64,000 bases of DNA from Miltoncostaea sp050250915 (GCA_050250915.1 JBFWNT010000001.1:186001-250000); one strand, 5' to 3'; numbered from the stretch's first letter, positions 44,774 to 52,266 are shown. Made by a program: numbers and translations. The notes: generated by a model from the letters alone, not told the origin.

Positions 44774-45454
44774 TTACGCGCCGGGCGCCCGGAGCAGCAG
44801 CACCACCGGGTCGTCAGCCGTGCCCAGGTGGCCGCCGGCGTCGGCCTCGCCGGCGTCGACGGACACCGTGCGGGCGCCGAGCGCGTCGAGGAACGCGTCG
44901 GGCGGGTCCAGGAAGTCGACGAGCGGCGTGCGGTGGTGCATCGGCACCACCAGCCGCGGCCGCAGCGCGCGCACCACCGCGGCGGCGGCCTGCCCGCCGA
45001 CCGTGGGGCCGCCGCCGACCGGGATGAACAGCACATCGACCGCTCCCAGCGCGCGGACCTGCTCCGGCCGGATCTCCGCCTGCCCCAGGTCGCCGAGGTG
45101 CGCCACCCGCAGGCCGTCGAGGGTGAGCCGATACATCACGTTGTGGCCGCGGCGCGTGCCGCCCTCGGCGTCGTGCTCGGACGCGACGCCGGTCACCTCG
45201 CCGGCGGGCGTGTCCGGGAACGTGCCGGCCAGCGAGCGCAGGAGGTGCGGTGTCCCCGCCGCCCCGGCGACGTGGTTGTGGTCGCGGTGCTCGTGGGTCA
45301 CCAGCACCAGGTCGGCGTCGACGTCCGCGACGGGCGCGTGGTCGAACCGCCAGCCGCGCTCGGCGAGGCCGGGCATGGGGCCGAACGGGTCGATCAGCAC
45401 CCGCGGCGGCCCGTCGAGCAGGAACGCCGACTGGCCGTACCAGCGGATCCTCAC
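44774..45454 (-). CDS. UlaG-like metallo-beta-lactamase-fold hydrolase
   Basis: A 226-residue MBL-fold protein. IRWYGQSAFLLDGPPRVLID opens the fold. The metal ligands are THEHRDHNH (HxHxDH, about 54-62), the second His is in the GHNVMYR/HLGDLG region (about 106-125), and His in VVPMHHRT (about 170). Related to UlaG lactonases and predicted RNA-processing paralogs. GTG start overlaps the stop of the universal stress protein gene, GTGA. Confidence 0.9.
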   Translation of the reverse strand: MRIRWYGQSAFLLDGPPRVLIDPFGPMPGLAERGWRFDHAPVADVDADLVLVTHEHRDHNHVAGAAGTPHLLRSLAGTFPDTPAGEVTGVASEHDAEGGTRRGHNVMYRLTLDGLRVAHLGDLGQAEIRPEQVRALGAVDVLFIPVGGGPTVGGQAAAAVVRALRPRLVVPMHHRTPLVDFLDPPDAFLDALGARTVSVDAGEADAGGHLGTADDPVVLLLRAPGA

Positions 45455-45873
45455 GACGCATCGTCCTCCGCGCGCACGATCAGGACGGGGCAGGGCGCGT
45501 GCTGCGCCAGGTGGTTGGTGACGCTGCCGAGCACCGCCCGCCGGGCGGCGCCGTGGTGGACGCCCGCGACCACCAGGTCGGGCCGCGCCTGCTCCAGCCA
45601 TGCGTCGATCTCGACGGTGGCGGCCCCCTCCAGGAACACGGCCTCCGCCCCCGGCCAGGCGGCGGCCTGCTCGGCGAACCAGCGCCGAGCCGTCTCGCGC
45701 AGCGCCCCCAGGTCGGGCTCGTACATCCCGCCGTAGATGGGCGGGTCGCTGTGGACGTGGACCACGCTGAGCCGGCCGCCGCCCTCCAGCAGGCGCCGCG
45801 CCTCGGCGACCGCGGCCTCCGAGGCCGGCGAGCCGTCCCAGCAGCAGGCGATGTGGGCGTAGGGAGCAGCCAT
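45451..45873 (-). CDS. Universal stress protein (UspA family)
   Basis: A 140-residue single Usp domain. IACCWDGSPASEAAVAEARR opens it, the ATP-binding end is VAGVHHGAARRAVLGSVTNH followed by APCPVLIVR (about 122-132), matching G-x2-G-x9-G(S/T) with variation. It possibly binds ATP and serves stress tolerance. ATG 45871-45873 has GGAGG 8 nt upstream; an upstream ATG at 45921 was rejected. A second Usp lies at 57684. Confidence 0.9.
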   Translation of the reverse strand: MAAPYAHIACCWDGSPASEAAVAEARRLLEGGGRLSVVHVHSDPPIYGGMYEPDLGALRETARRWFAEQAAAWPGAEAVFLEGAATVEIDAWLEQARPDLVVAGVHHGAARRAVLGSVTNHLAQHAPCPVLIVRAEDDAS

Positions 45874-45902
45874 TGGCGTGCCTCCGGTCCGGGGGATGCC
45901 TA

Positions 45903-45918
45903 CAGCGATTGTACGCTG
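45903..45918. promoter_or_regulatory. Inverted repeat around the -10 box of the Usp operon
   Basis: CAGCG (45903-45907) and CGCTG (45914-45918) flank ATTGTA, which is TACAAT on the minus strand, a good -10. A transcript would start near 45901 and carry a leader of about 28 nt with the GGAGG site. An operator is inferred from the symmetry alone. Confidence 0.4.
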
Positions 45919-45939
45919 CAAGCACCCCCGGAGCCCTCG

Positions 45940-46008
45940 CCCGCCGGCCCTACCGCGCGAAGCGCGGTCGCAGCGCCCGTGTGGAGAGGTGCTGCTTCGG
46001 CCGGCGGG
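45940..46008. other. Candidate three-stem structured RNA element
   Basis: Outer stem: 45940-45949 (CCCGCCGGCC) with 45999-46008 (GGCCGGCGGG), 10 bp, perfect. Inner stem 1: ACCGCGC (45952-45958) with GCGCGGT (45962-45968), GAA triloop on the + strand. Inner stem 2: GCAGCGCC (45970-45977) with GGTGCTGC (45988-45995), 8 bp including one G-T. This is a three-way junction in the 145-nt gap between the acid phosphatase and Usp genes. It may end the phosphatase transcript or be an independent RNA. Confidence 0.45.
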
Positions 46009-46018
46009 TCGTCCGCAC

Positions 46019-46861
46019 CTAGGGCAGGAAGTAGTTCGGGTTGGGGAGCTTGAAGGTGCGGTCGGCGAAGCCGCCCTTCAGGTCGCTGAACTGGTCGCCG
46101 AAGTTGGCGACGATGTCGTAGCCGAGCGACTCGATGTGCTCCCGCGTCGCCGACTTGTAGTGGATGGTCGAGCACGAGGCGCCGGCCGCGATCTCGGTGG
46201 CGCAGGCGGTCTTCAGGTACTCGGGGTAGTCGGCGACGGCCGGCTTGGTGAACAGGCCGTCCTCCCCGTCGGAGAGCGCGGTCGGGACGGGGTAGCCGGC
46301 GTCCTCGCCGACGCCGTCGGCGGTGAGGTTGCCGAGCGTCGCCGGCTCCTGCGCCGCGCCGCGGCCGGTCAGGAAGAACACGGCGTAGCCCTCGCCGGCG
46401 GCCGCGGTCGCCATCGCGACCATGCCCGGCACCGCCGGGAACTTCTGGTCGGTCACGAACTGGCCGTTGGTGGTCGGGTTGAACGCCCAGTTGCTGAAGA
46501 TCTCGTAGTTCCAGGTGGCCAGCGCGGTGTCGTCCACGTCCAGCAGGATCGCCGGACGGCCCTTCGTGGCCGGGTGCTTCGCCCGGAGGGCCAGGAAGCG
46601 CCCGCCGGCGGCGGCGACCGCCGACGCCTCCCTGGCGTAGTTGCTGTCGGGGCCGAACACGCCGGTGCCCAGCGGGTCGCCGTAGTAGTTGCGGATCTGC
46701 TGGCGGAGGACGTCGATGTTGGTGACCTGCCGCGCCGAGGTCGGCGTGGACGTCTGGATGGCGGGGCTCGTCGCCGACGACGCGATCGTGGCGACGACCG
46801 CCACGACGACGGCGGCGAGCAGCAGCGCCACGAGTGGCGCACGGACGGCACGGGGCCTCAT
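46019..46861 (-). CDS. Exported HAD-family acid phosphatase (class B/VSP-like)
   Basis: A 280-residue protein. An N-terminal signal anchor (about 5-30) leads to a HAD domain: AILLDVDDTALATWNYEIF with DxDxT (DVDDT, about 103), the hydrolytic threonine/Gly region VFFLTGRG (about 165) and C-terminal FGDQFSDLKGG (about 257-267), motif IV. It resembles the secreted acid phosphatases of the e(P4)/plant VSP type, which release phosphate from nucleotides and esters outside the cell. GGGAGG precedes ATG 46859-46861. Confidence 0.88.
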   Translation of the reverse strand: MRPRAVRAPLVALLLAAVVVAVVATIASSATSPAIQTSTPTSARQVTNIDVLRQQIRNYYGDPLGTGVFGPDSNYAREASAVAAAGGRFLALRAKHPATKGRPAILLDVDDTALATWNYEIFSNWAFNPTTNGQFVTDQKFPAVPGMVAMATAAAGEGYAVFFLTGRGAAQEPATLGNLTADGVGEDAGYPVPTALSDGEDGLFTKPAVADYPEYLKTACATEIAAGASCSTIHYKSATREHIESLGYDIVANFGDQFSDLKGGFADRTFKLPNPNYFLP

Positions 46862-46955
46862 CTGGAACCTCCCGGCTCGGGTCTGATCTGCGTGTGAGGA
46901 CCCTTTCAGACACCCTCCGCCACGACCGCGATGGCGTTCCCGGGGGCCCGCGGGG

Positions 46956-46961
46956 TAGCGT
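46956..46961 (+). promoter_or_regulatory. Putative -10 (TAGCGT) before the 107-residue gene
   Basis: TAGCGT lies 24 nt before ATG 46986, with GGGAGG between. The same hexamer is used at 1189 and 35574. Confidence 0.4.
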
Positions 46962-46985
46962 GACGCCCGACCGGGAGGCTGAGCG

Positions 46986-47309
46986 ATGAACGACTTGGAC
47001 GGGCGGTGGGACCTGCGGCGCACGGGCGGCCTGCTGCCGCCGCTGCGGCTGCTGCACAAGCGGATCGACGGGGAGGAGGGGGCCACCCACGTCCTCGGCC
47101 CGGTGCGCGTGCCGTTCGACGTGCGCGAGGGCGAGGGCGGCCGGGCCGAGCTGGTCTACCCCTTCGGCCTGCTGCGCGACCAGCTGGTGCCGGACGGCGA
47201 AGGCGGCTGGGACGGCGAGGCGCGCCTGCTCGGCTTCCGGGTCGGCCGGTTCCGCATGCGCAGAGTGGACGTGCCGGGGAACGGCGCGCAGGAGGACCCG
47301 CCCGCCTGA
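46986..47309 (+). CDS. 107-residue conserved-looking hypothetical protein
   Basis: A 107-residue cytoplasmic protein that is rich in beta strands: DGRWDLRRTGGLLPPLRLLH, THVLGPVRVPFDVREGE, AELVYPFGLLRDQLVP and ARLLGFRVGRFRMRRV. GGGAGG precedes the ATG by 7 nt. The internal pattern suggests a small lipocalin- or barrel-like fold, but I do not recognise a family. Confidence 0.65.
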   Translation: MNDLDGRWDLRRTGGLLPPLRLLHKRIDGEEGATHVLGPVRVPFDVREGEGGRAELVYPFGLLRDQLVPDGEGGWDGEARLLGFRVGRFRMRRVDVPGNGAQEDPPA

Positions 47310-47329
47310 CGTCCGCCCGGACCTCCGGG

Positions 47330-47356
47330 TGTCACAGCGCGGCGGGGCCTCCCGTC
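47330..47356 (+). promoter_or_regulatory. ECF41-type promoter of the PPOX gene
   Basis: TGTCACA (47330-47336), exactly 16 nt, CGTC (47353-47356): a full match to the published ECF41 promoter. A transcript would start near 47362 with a leader of about 25 nt containing GGGAGG before ATG 47388. The sigma gene lies about 13 kb away. Confidence 0.75.
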
Positions 47357-47387
47357 GTGCATGCACCGCCGACACCGGGAGGTCCCC

Positions 47388-47777
47388 ATGTTCTCCGACG
47401 CCCTGCGCGACCACTCGACGGTCGCCCTGACCACGTTCCGCCGTGACGGCTCCGAGGCTGAGAGCCTGGTGAGCGTGGCCGTGACCGACGACGGCCGCGC
47501 CGTGTTCCGGACCTACGCCGAGACGTGGAAGGCGCGCCGCCTGCGCCGCGACCCGCGCGTTCGCGTGACGCCCACCACGTTCCGCGGCCACCCCGTCGCG
47601 CCCGCCATCCCCGCGCGGGCCCGCCGCCTGGACGGCTCCGACGCGGCCGCCGCCCGCCGGGCGCTGGCCCGCCGGCACCCGTTCCTGCACGGCGTGGCGG
47701 TGCCGGTGGTCCACCGCCTCCGCGGCCTCCACACCCAGCACTACGAGCTGCTGCCCCCGGCCGGGGGCGGCCGCTGA
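47388..47777 (+). CDS. PPOX-class split-barrel flavoprotein, probable ECF41 target
   Basis: A 129-residue protein of the pyridoxamine-5'-phosphate-oxidase-like split barrel. LRDHSTVALTTFRRDGSEAE (about 5-24) is the F420-type N-terminus, and AVFRTYAETWKARRLRRDPR contains the Lys-Arg cofactor phosphate contact. Members reduce substrates with F420H2 or bind FMN or heme. ATG 47388, after GGGAGG, is preferred to an upstream ATG at 47361 that would lie at the transcript start. Preceded by a complete ECF41 promoter. Confidence 0.85.
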   Translation: MFSDALRDHSTVALTTFRRDGSEAESLVSVAVTDDGRAVFRTYAETWKARRLRRDPRVRVTPTTFRGHPVAPAIPARARRLDGSDAAAARRALARRHPFLHGVAVPVVHRLRGLHTQHYELLPPAGGGR

Positions 47778-47844
47778 CGCGGACCCGAGGGTGCCCCGGC
47801 GGTATCCGCGCGCCCCGTCGTGCCGATACCGACACGGAGGTCCC

Positions 47845-47970
47845 ATGTCCGCCGACACGCCCCTCCCACACCCGGTCGCCGCCCCGACCGCCGACGCGCC
47901 GCCCGCGACACCCGGGAGGGCGTCGCGCGGGAAGGGCTCGGCGACCCGGGCGCGAACCTCCACCGGGTGA
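47845..47970 (+). CDS. 41-residue upstream ORF coupled to the NlpC/P60 gene
   Basis: ATG 47845 follows GGAGG at 5 nt. The 41 codons have GC-rich third positions. The product is Pro/Ala-rich with a basic end (GRASRGKGSATRARTSTG), without hydrophobic segment. The TGA overlaps GTG 47967 of the endopeptidase gene as GTGA. Its 5' sequence is similar to that of the PPOX gene. It could be a regulatory leader or a true peptide. Confidence 0.55.
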   Translation: MSADTPLPHPVAAPTADAPPATPGRASRGKGSATRARTSTG

Positions 47971-49055
47971 GAAGCCGCTCATCGCTCGTCGCCGCCGTCA
48001 TCGCGGCGGCGATGTCGCTCGCCGTCGCCGCCGTGCTGCTGACGCCGGCGACGCCCCGGGCGGCCGGGTCGCCCGCCGCGATCCGCGCGAAGCGCGCGGA
48101 GCTGCAGCAGATCCAGGCGCAGATGGATCAGCTCGACGCCGAGGTGGAGTCGGCGGCCGAGGCCTACAACGGCGCCCAGTACACCCTCGGGCTCGCGCAG
48201 GACCGCATCGACGAGAACACGCGGAAGGTGCGCGAGACGGCGAAGGACATCAGCGCGCGCCGCGACCTGCTGGCCGAGCGGCTGCGCCGCCTCTACGCCA
48301 CGCCCGAGCCCTCGTTCATCCAGGTGCTGCTCGAGACCGGCAGCGTCACCGAGGCGGCCGACCAGCAGAACCTGCTCGACGAGATCGGCCGCCAGGACGC
48401 CGACGTGGTCAGCGGGCTGCGGCGCCACCAGGCCGACCTCGCGACCCTGCGCACGCAGCTGGTGGCCGACCGGCAGGAGGCCGCCGACCAGGTGGCGGCG
48501 CGGGCGCGCGAGAAGGGGCGCGTCGAGGAGCTGCTGCGCCAGCGCAAGGCCGTCTTCGCCAGCGCCGACGCCGACCTGCGGCGGCTGCTGAAGGAGGAGA
48601 AGGAGCGCCGCGAGCGCGAGGCCGCCGCCGCGGCGGCGCTCGCCCGGGCCCGCCAGGCGTCCAACTCGATCACCAGCGGCGTCCCCCTGACGACCATCGT
48701 GCCGGGCGGCAGCGCCAACGCCACGGCCGCGCGCCTCGCGCTCAACTACCTGGGCGTGCCATACGTGTGGGGCGGGGCCTCACCGAGCGGCTTCGACTGC
48801 AGCGGCCTGGCCTCGTACGTGTACGCGCAGGTGGGCAAGAGCGTGCCGCACTACACCGGCGCGATCTGGGCGGCCTTCCCGCAGGTGGCCTACAACGACC
48901 TCCAGCCCGGCGACCTCGTGTTCTTCTACTCGCTGGACCACGTCGGCATCTACCTCGGCGGCGACCAGTTCGTCCACGCGCCGCACACCGGCGACGTGGT
49001 CAAGGTGAGCCAGCTCTCCACCTACCCGAGCTACGCGGGGGCGGTCCGGCCCTAG
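47967..49055 (+). CDS. Exported NlpC/P60 peptidoglycan endopeptidase with coiled coil
   Basis: A 362-residue cell-wall hydrolase. Signal peptide about 1-36, then a long coiled coil (about 38-230, e.g. KRAELQQIQAQMDQLDAEVE), then the NlpC/P60 domain (about 245-360). The catalytic Cys is in GFDCSGLASYVY, His in LDHVGIYLGG and the third polar residue in HAPHTGDVVK. Domain order matches RipA-like hydrolases of actinobacteria, where the coiled coil inhibits. The C-terminal stop shares CTAG with the next gene. Confidence 0.93.
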   Translation: MRSRSSLVAAVIAAAMSLAVAAVLLTPATPRAAGSPAAIRAKRAELQQIQAQMDQLDAEVESAAEAYNGAQYTLGLAQDRIDENTRKVRETAKDISARRDLLAERLRRLYATPEPSFIQVLLETGSVTEAADQQNLLDEIGRQDADVVSGLRRHQADLATLRTQLVADRQEAADQVAARAREKGRVEELLRQRKAVFASADADLRRLLKEEKERREREAAAAAALARARQASNSITSGVPLTTIVPGGSANATAARLALNYLGVPYVWGGASPSGFDCSGLASYVYAQVGKSVPHYTGAIWAAFPQVAYNDLQPGDLVFFYSLDHVGIYLGGDQFVHAPHTGDVVKVSQLSTYPSYAGAVRP

Positions 49056-50173
49056 CCCACCCGGCCCTCGCCGACCGCCATCCGGCCCGCCGGCAGGCGG
49101 GTCAGGGCGAACGGCGCGGCGTCCAGCGAGTGCGACTCGCCGTCCAGGATCATCTCCGCAACCATCCGGCCGGTGGCGGGCGCGTTGCAGATCCCCCACG
49201 ACGCGTGCGCGGTGGCCAGGTACGCGCCGGGCACGCCCGGCACCGGGCCGATCAGGGGGATGCCGTCCACGGTCAGCGGGCGGTAGCACGAGCCGCGGGC
49301 GATCACCTCCGCGTCGCGCAGCGCGCTCGAGTGGACGCCGGCGCGGCGGTGCAGTTCGTCCCCGGACGCCACGATCGCGGCGATCTCGTCGGGGTCGTCC
49401 GGAAGCGCCCCGTGCTCCGACAGCCCATTGACGTAGACCGCGCCGCCCGGCCGGGGGTAGATCTCGAGCTGCGAGCGCTGGCCGTCGCGGGCCAGGAACT
49501 CGCTGAACACCACCTGGTTCGGCACGTCCGCCGCCAGCACCACCGACGCGCCCCGCGACCCGAACACCTGGGGCAGCGCGATCCACCGCTGCGCCTGCGA
49601 CGTCCACGGGCCGAGCGCCAGCACCACGGCGTCGGCGGGCTCGACGGCGCCGTCGATCACGACGCCCGTCACCGCCCCCGACTCCGGGTCCAGGTCGATC
49701 CCCTCCACCACCCCCGTCCGCGCCGTCGCCCCGTGTGCCACGGCGTCCTCCACCAGCGCGGTGGTGAACGCGTACGGGTTCACCTGGGCCGTCGTCGCCG
49801 CGTCGCCGATCACCTCGTGCACCGCGACGTTGCCGTCGAGCCAGTCGGGGCTCTCCATCCGCTTGTACGGCTCCACCGACCCCTCGTCGGCCGCGGCCGT
49901 CATCAGCGCGTCCATGGGCCGGTGGCCGATGCGCTCGGCGCCCAGCGTCCCGGCGATCTCGGCGTGCAGCGCGAAGCTCGCCCGCATCAGCCCGTCGAGC
50001 GGGGTGCCGGCGCTCCAGTCCTCGGCCAGGAAGCCGGCCGCCTTACCCGACGCCGCCGCCCCGGGGCGGGCCCGGTCCACCACCAGCGGCGCGGCCCCGC
50101 GCCGGGCCAGGAACCACGCCACGGACGCGCCGATCGCTCCCGCGCCGCACACGACGATCCGCGGTGGGCTCAT
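49052..50173 (-). CDS. FAD-dependent D-amino-acid-oxidase-like oxidoreductase
   Basis: A 373-residue DAO-fold flavoprotein. The N-terminal IVVCGAGAIGASVAWFLARR is the Rossmann ADP motif with the acidic end VVDRA. GYxT-like C-terminal parts include DGIPLIGPVPGVPGAYLAT and AHASWGICNAPATGR. It oxidises an amine or amino acid of unknown identity. ATG overlaps the stop of the HxlR regulator (ATGA), so they share a transcript. The HxlR gene probably controls it too. Confidence 0.88.
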   Translation of the reverse strand: MSPPRIVVCGAGAIGASVAWFLARRGAAPLVVDRARPGAAASGKAAGFLAEDWSAGTPLDGLMRASFALHAEIAGTLGAERIGHRPMDALMTAAADEGSVEPYKRMESPDWLDGNVAVHEVIGDAATTAQVNPYAFTTALVEDAVAHGATARTGVVEGIDLDPESGAVTGVVIDGAVEPADAVVLALGPWTSQAQRWIALPQVFGSRGASVVLAADVPNQVVFSEFLARDGQRSQLEIYPRPGGAVYVNGLSEHGALPDDPDEIAAIVASGDELHRRAGVHSSALRDAEVIARGSCYRPLTVDGIPLIGPVPGVPGAYLATAHASWGICNAPATGRMVAEMILDGESHSLDAAPFALTRLPAGRMAVGEGRVG

Positions 50174-50637
50174 GGGCCCACCCTACGCGCGGGCGCCGCC
50201 ACCCGCCGGATGGTCTCGATCTCCGACGGCGGCACCTCGCGCCCCGCATCGTCGACGAACGCCACGTGCACCGGCCGCCCGCCGTCGACGGTGCGACGCT
50301 CGACGCTCGGCCCCTCCGGGCGCGGGATGTGGCGGTCGCCCCAGCCCTGCATCGCGCCGAGCACCACCTGCAGGTCGCGGCCCGCCGGCGTGAGCTCGTA
50401 CGCCCAGCGCTGGCGGCTGCCCGGCTCCTGGTAGGGGACCTTCCGCATCACGCCGGCGTCCACCAGCCGGGCCAGGCGCGCGCTGAGCACGTCGGGCGCC
50501 ACGCCCAGGGCGTCGCGGAACTCCCCGAACCGGGTCGCGCCCCACAGGGCCTCACGCACGATCAGGAAGGTCCAGCGCTCGCCCAGGACGCCGAGGCTGC
50601 GCGCGATCGCACACGGCTCGCTCATGGATGCATCCAT
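50170..50637 (-). CDS. HxlR-family transcriptional regulator
   Basis: A 155-residue regulator. HxlR winged helix at about 10-105: CAIARSLGVLGERWTFLIVR and WGATRFGEFRDALGVAPDVL then LSARLARLVDAGVMRKVPYQ; N-terminal Cys in the usual position (EPC, about 9). The sensing extension (about 110-155) is short. Start is ATG 50635-50637 or, 12 nt downstream, ATG 50623-50625; both are inside a 16-bp palindrome. It is divergent from the SDR and heads the oxidoreductase operon. Confidence 0.9.
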   Translation of the reverse strand: MDASMSEPCAIARSLGVLGERWTFLIVREALWGATRFGEFRDALGVAPDVLSARLARLVDAGVMRKVPYQEPGSRQRWAYELTPAGRDLQVVLGAMQGWGDRHIPRPEGPSVERRTVDGGRPVHVAFVDDAGREVPPSEIETIRRVAAPARRVGP

Positions 50638-50638
50638 G
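50623..50638. promoter_or_regulatory. Perfect 16-bp palindrome at the HxlR start
   Basis: CATGGATG followed by CATCCATG reads the same on both strands. It contains both candidate ATGs of the HxlR gene. A bound dimer could block translation or the HxlR promoter, so autoregulation is likely. Confidence 0.45.
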
Positions 50639-50655
50639 TGGCCATCCTAGCTGAC

Positions 50656-50700
50656 TTGTGAAAGCCAACCCAGAAGGCTAGATTGGCCGTGCCAACCCAG
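50656..50700 (+). promoter_or_regulatory. SDR promoter with two direct repeats
   Basis: TTGTGA (50656-50661), 17 nt, TAGATT (50679-50684) form a normal sigma-70-type promoter reading towards the SDR. GCCAACCCAG appears twice, at 50664-50673 in the spacer and 50691-50700 at the transcript start, 27 nt apart, which suits a regulator such as the adjacent HxlR protein. Confidence 0.5.
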
Positions 50701-50723
50701 CCATCGCCCCACCGGAGGACCCG

Positions 50724-51425
50724 ATGCAGATCGACGGCGCCACCGCATTCGTGACCGGAGCCAACCGCGGCTTCGGCCGTTCCCTCGCCGCCGAGCTGCT
50801 CGCGCGCGGCGCCACCGTCTACGCCGGTGCCCGCCGCCCCGAGACCGTGGACCTGCCGGGGGCGATCCCGGTGCGGATCGACGTGACCGACCCCGCGTCG
50901 GTGGCCGCGGCCGCCGCGACGGCCCGCGGCGTGTCGCTGCTGGTGAACAACGCCGGGTCCGGCACGGGGGCGTCGGCGCTCGACGGGCCGATGGACCTGA
51001 TCCGCCTGGAGATGGAGACGCACTACTTCGGCACGCTCGCCGTGACGCGGGCGTTCGCGCCGCAGCTCGCGGCGGCGACCGGCGGGGGCGCCGTGCTGAA
51101 CGTGCTGTCGGTGCTGTCGTGGATCAACCGCCCCGGCTACGCGGCCTACTCCGCCGCGAAGGCGGCGGCGTGGTCGCTCACCAACGCGCTCCGCACCGAG
51201 CTGGCCCCCCAGGGGACGCAGGTGACGGCGCTGCACGTGGCGTTCATGGACACGGACATGGTGCGACACGTCGACGCGCCGAAGAACGACCCGGACGTGG
51301 TCGCGCGGCTGGCGCTGGACGGGGTGGCGGCCGGGCTGGACGAGGTGCTGGCCGACGACGTGACCCGCCGCGTGCAGGCGGGCCTGGCCGGCGGCGTCGC
51401 GGCGCTCTACCCCACGGCCGCCTGA
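50724..51425 (+). CDS. Classical short-chain dehydrogenase/reductase
   Basis: A 233-residue SDR. NAD(P) motif TGANRGFGR (about 11-19), NNAG (about 75-78), Ser at NVLSVLSW (about 130-135) and YxxxK as YAAYSAAK (about 144-150). Active dehydrogenase on an unknown alcohol. Divergent HxlR and strong promoter suggest induction by an aldehyde, quinone or similar stress. GGAGG before ATG 50724. Its 3' end overlaps the next convergent gene by 19 nt. Confidence 0.92.
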   Translation: MQIDGATAFVTGANRGFGRSLAAELLARGATVYAGARRPETVDLPGAIPVRIDVTDPASVAAAAATARGVSLLVNNAGSGTGASALDGPMDLIRLEMETHYFGTLAVTRAFAPQLAAATGGGAVLNVLSVLSWINRPGYAAYSAAKAAAWSLTNALRTELAPQGTQVTALHVAFMDTDMVRHVDAPKNDPDVVARLALDGVAAGLDEVLADDVTRRVQAGLAGGVAALYPTAA

Positions 51426-51739
51426 GCCCTGGGGGTCCCGACGGACACGCCGCCGAGGACGGCGAACGCGCGGATGCGGATGGTGGGGCCGTCGCCGGGC
51501 GGCACCTTCACGTCCCTGCCGCCGAGCAGGCTGAGGCCGCTCATCGCGACCCGGGTGCCCTCCGGGACCTTGATGTCGATCCCGCCGAGGAACGCGATCG
51601 CCGTGAGGCGCGCGTCCCCGGCGGGCTCGGCGTGGGTGAGGTCGAGCTCGCCGCCGCCCAGCACGGCGACCGCCAGCTGGCGTCGCCACCCCGGCGCCGG
51701 TGGCACCGTGCCGAAGCCGCCGAACATGGCCAGGTTCAT
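51407..51739 (-). CDS. LiaF-like C-terminal domain protein
   Basis: A 110-residue soluble protein of glycine-rich beta-solenoid type. VAVLGGGELDLTHAEPAGDA, TAIAFLGGIDIKVPEGTRV and SGLSLLGGRDVKVPPGDGP are tandem beta turns like the C-terminal half of LiaF/DUF1707 proteins that sense cell-wall stress. No TM segment, so it may be a stand-alone domain. GGGAGG precedes ATG 51737-51739. A partner is unknown. Confidence 0.8.
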   Translation of the reverse strand: MNLAMFGGFGTVPPAPGWRRQLAVAVLGGGELDLTHAEPAGDARLTAIAFLGGIDIKVPEGTRVAMSGLSLLGGRDVKVPPGDGPTIRIRAFAVLGGVSVGTPRAQAAVG

Positions 51740-51828
51740 CGCGGGCCTCCCGGTCTCGGTGGCGCCCCGTCTCCCGGGCGTCCACGGCGAGCATCGCGCG
51801 TCGGGGGCGGCGACGCCAGCGGGGGACG

Positions 51829-52266
51829 TCAGGGCGTGCGGGGCAGCTTGACCACGCCGACGAAGAACTCGTCGATCTGGTGGACCACACCGGCGAAGCG
51901 CTCGAAGTCCACCGGCTTGGTGATGTAGGCGTTCGCGTGGAGGCTGTAGGAGCGGACGATGTCCTCCTCGGCCTCGGAGGTGGTCAGCACGATGACGGGG
52001 ATGATGCTCAGCTCGGGATCGTTCTTGATCTCGGCGAGCACCTCCCGGCCGTTCTTGCGCGGCAGATTCAGGTCCAGGAGCACGAGGTCCGGGCGCGGCG
52101 CGCCGGCGTATGCGCCCTCGCGGCGCAGGAACGCCATGGCCTCGACGCCGTCGCCGACCACCGAGAGCCGGTTGCCGACCTTGTTGTCGGCGAACGCCTC
52201 CTGGATGAGGACGACGTCGCCGGGGTCGTCCTCGACCAGCAGCACCTCGATCAGGTCCGCGTCCAT
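51829..52266 (-). CDS. Single-domain response regulator (Rcp1-like)
   Basis: A 145-residue receiver. Acidic pair VLLVEDDPGDVVLIQEAF (about 8-25), phosphorylated Asp in VLLDLNLPRKNG (about 67), Thr in VIVLTTSEAEED and Lys in AYITKPVD (about 115). The extended N-terminus and the shape of beta4 fit Rcp1-type receivers that partner phytochrome-like kinases. AAGGAGGAGG precedes the ATG. Its start overlaps the kinase gene by 16 nt. Confidence 0.93.
   Translation of the reverse strand: MDADLIEVLLVEDDPGDVVLIQEAFADNKVGNRLSVVGDGVEAMAFLRREGAYAGAPRPDLVLLDLNLPRKNGREVLAEIKNDPELSIIPVIVLTTSEAEEDIVRSYSLHANAYITKPVDFERFAGVVHQIDEFFVGVVKLPRTP

Noticed and set aside
41287..45036. Open frame of 1249 codons on the minus strand
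   Set aside because: It crosses the methyltransferase, glycosyltransferase and NAGPA-like genes antisense or out of frame; no coherent product.
45940..46008. tRNA or hammerhead ribozyme
   Set aside because: There are only two inner stems, no anticodon-like loop or CCA end, and no CTGATGA core; kept only as an unnamed structured element.
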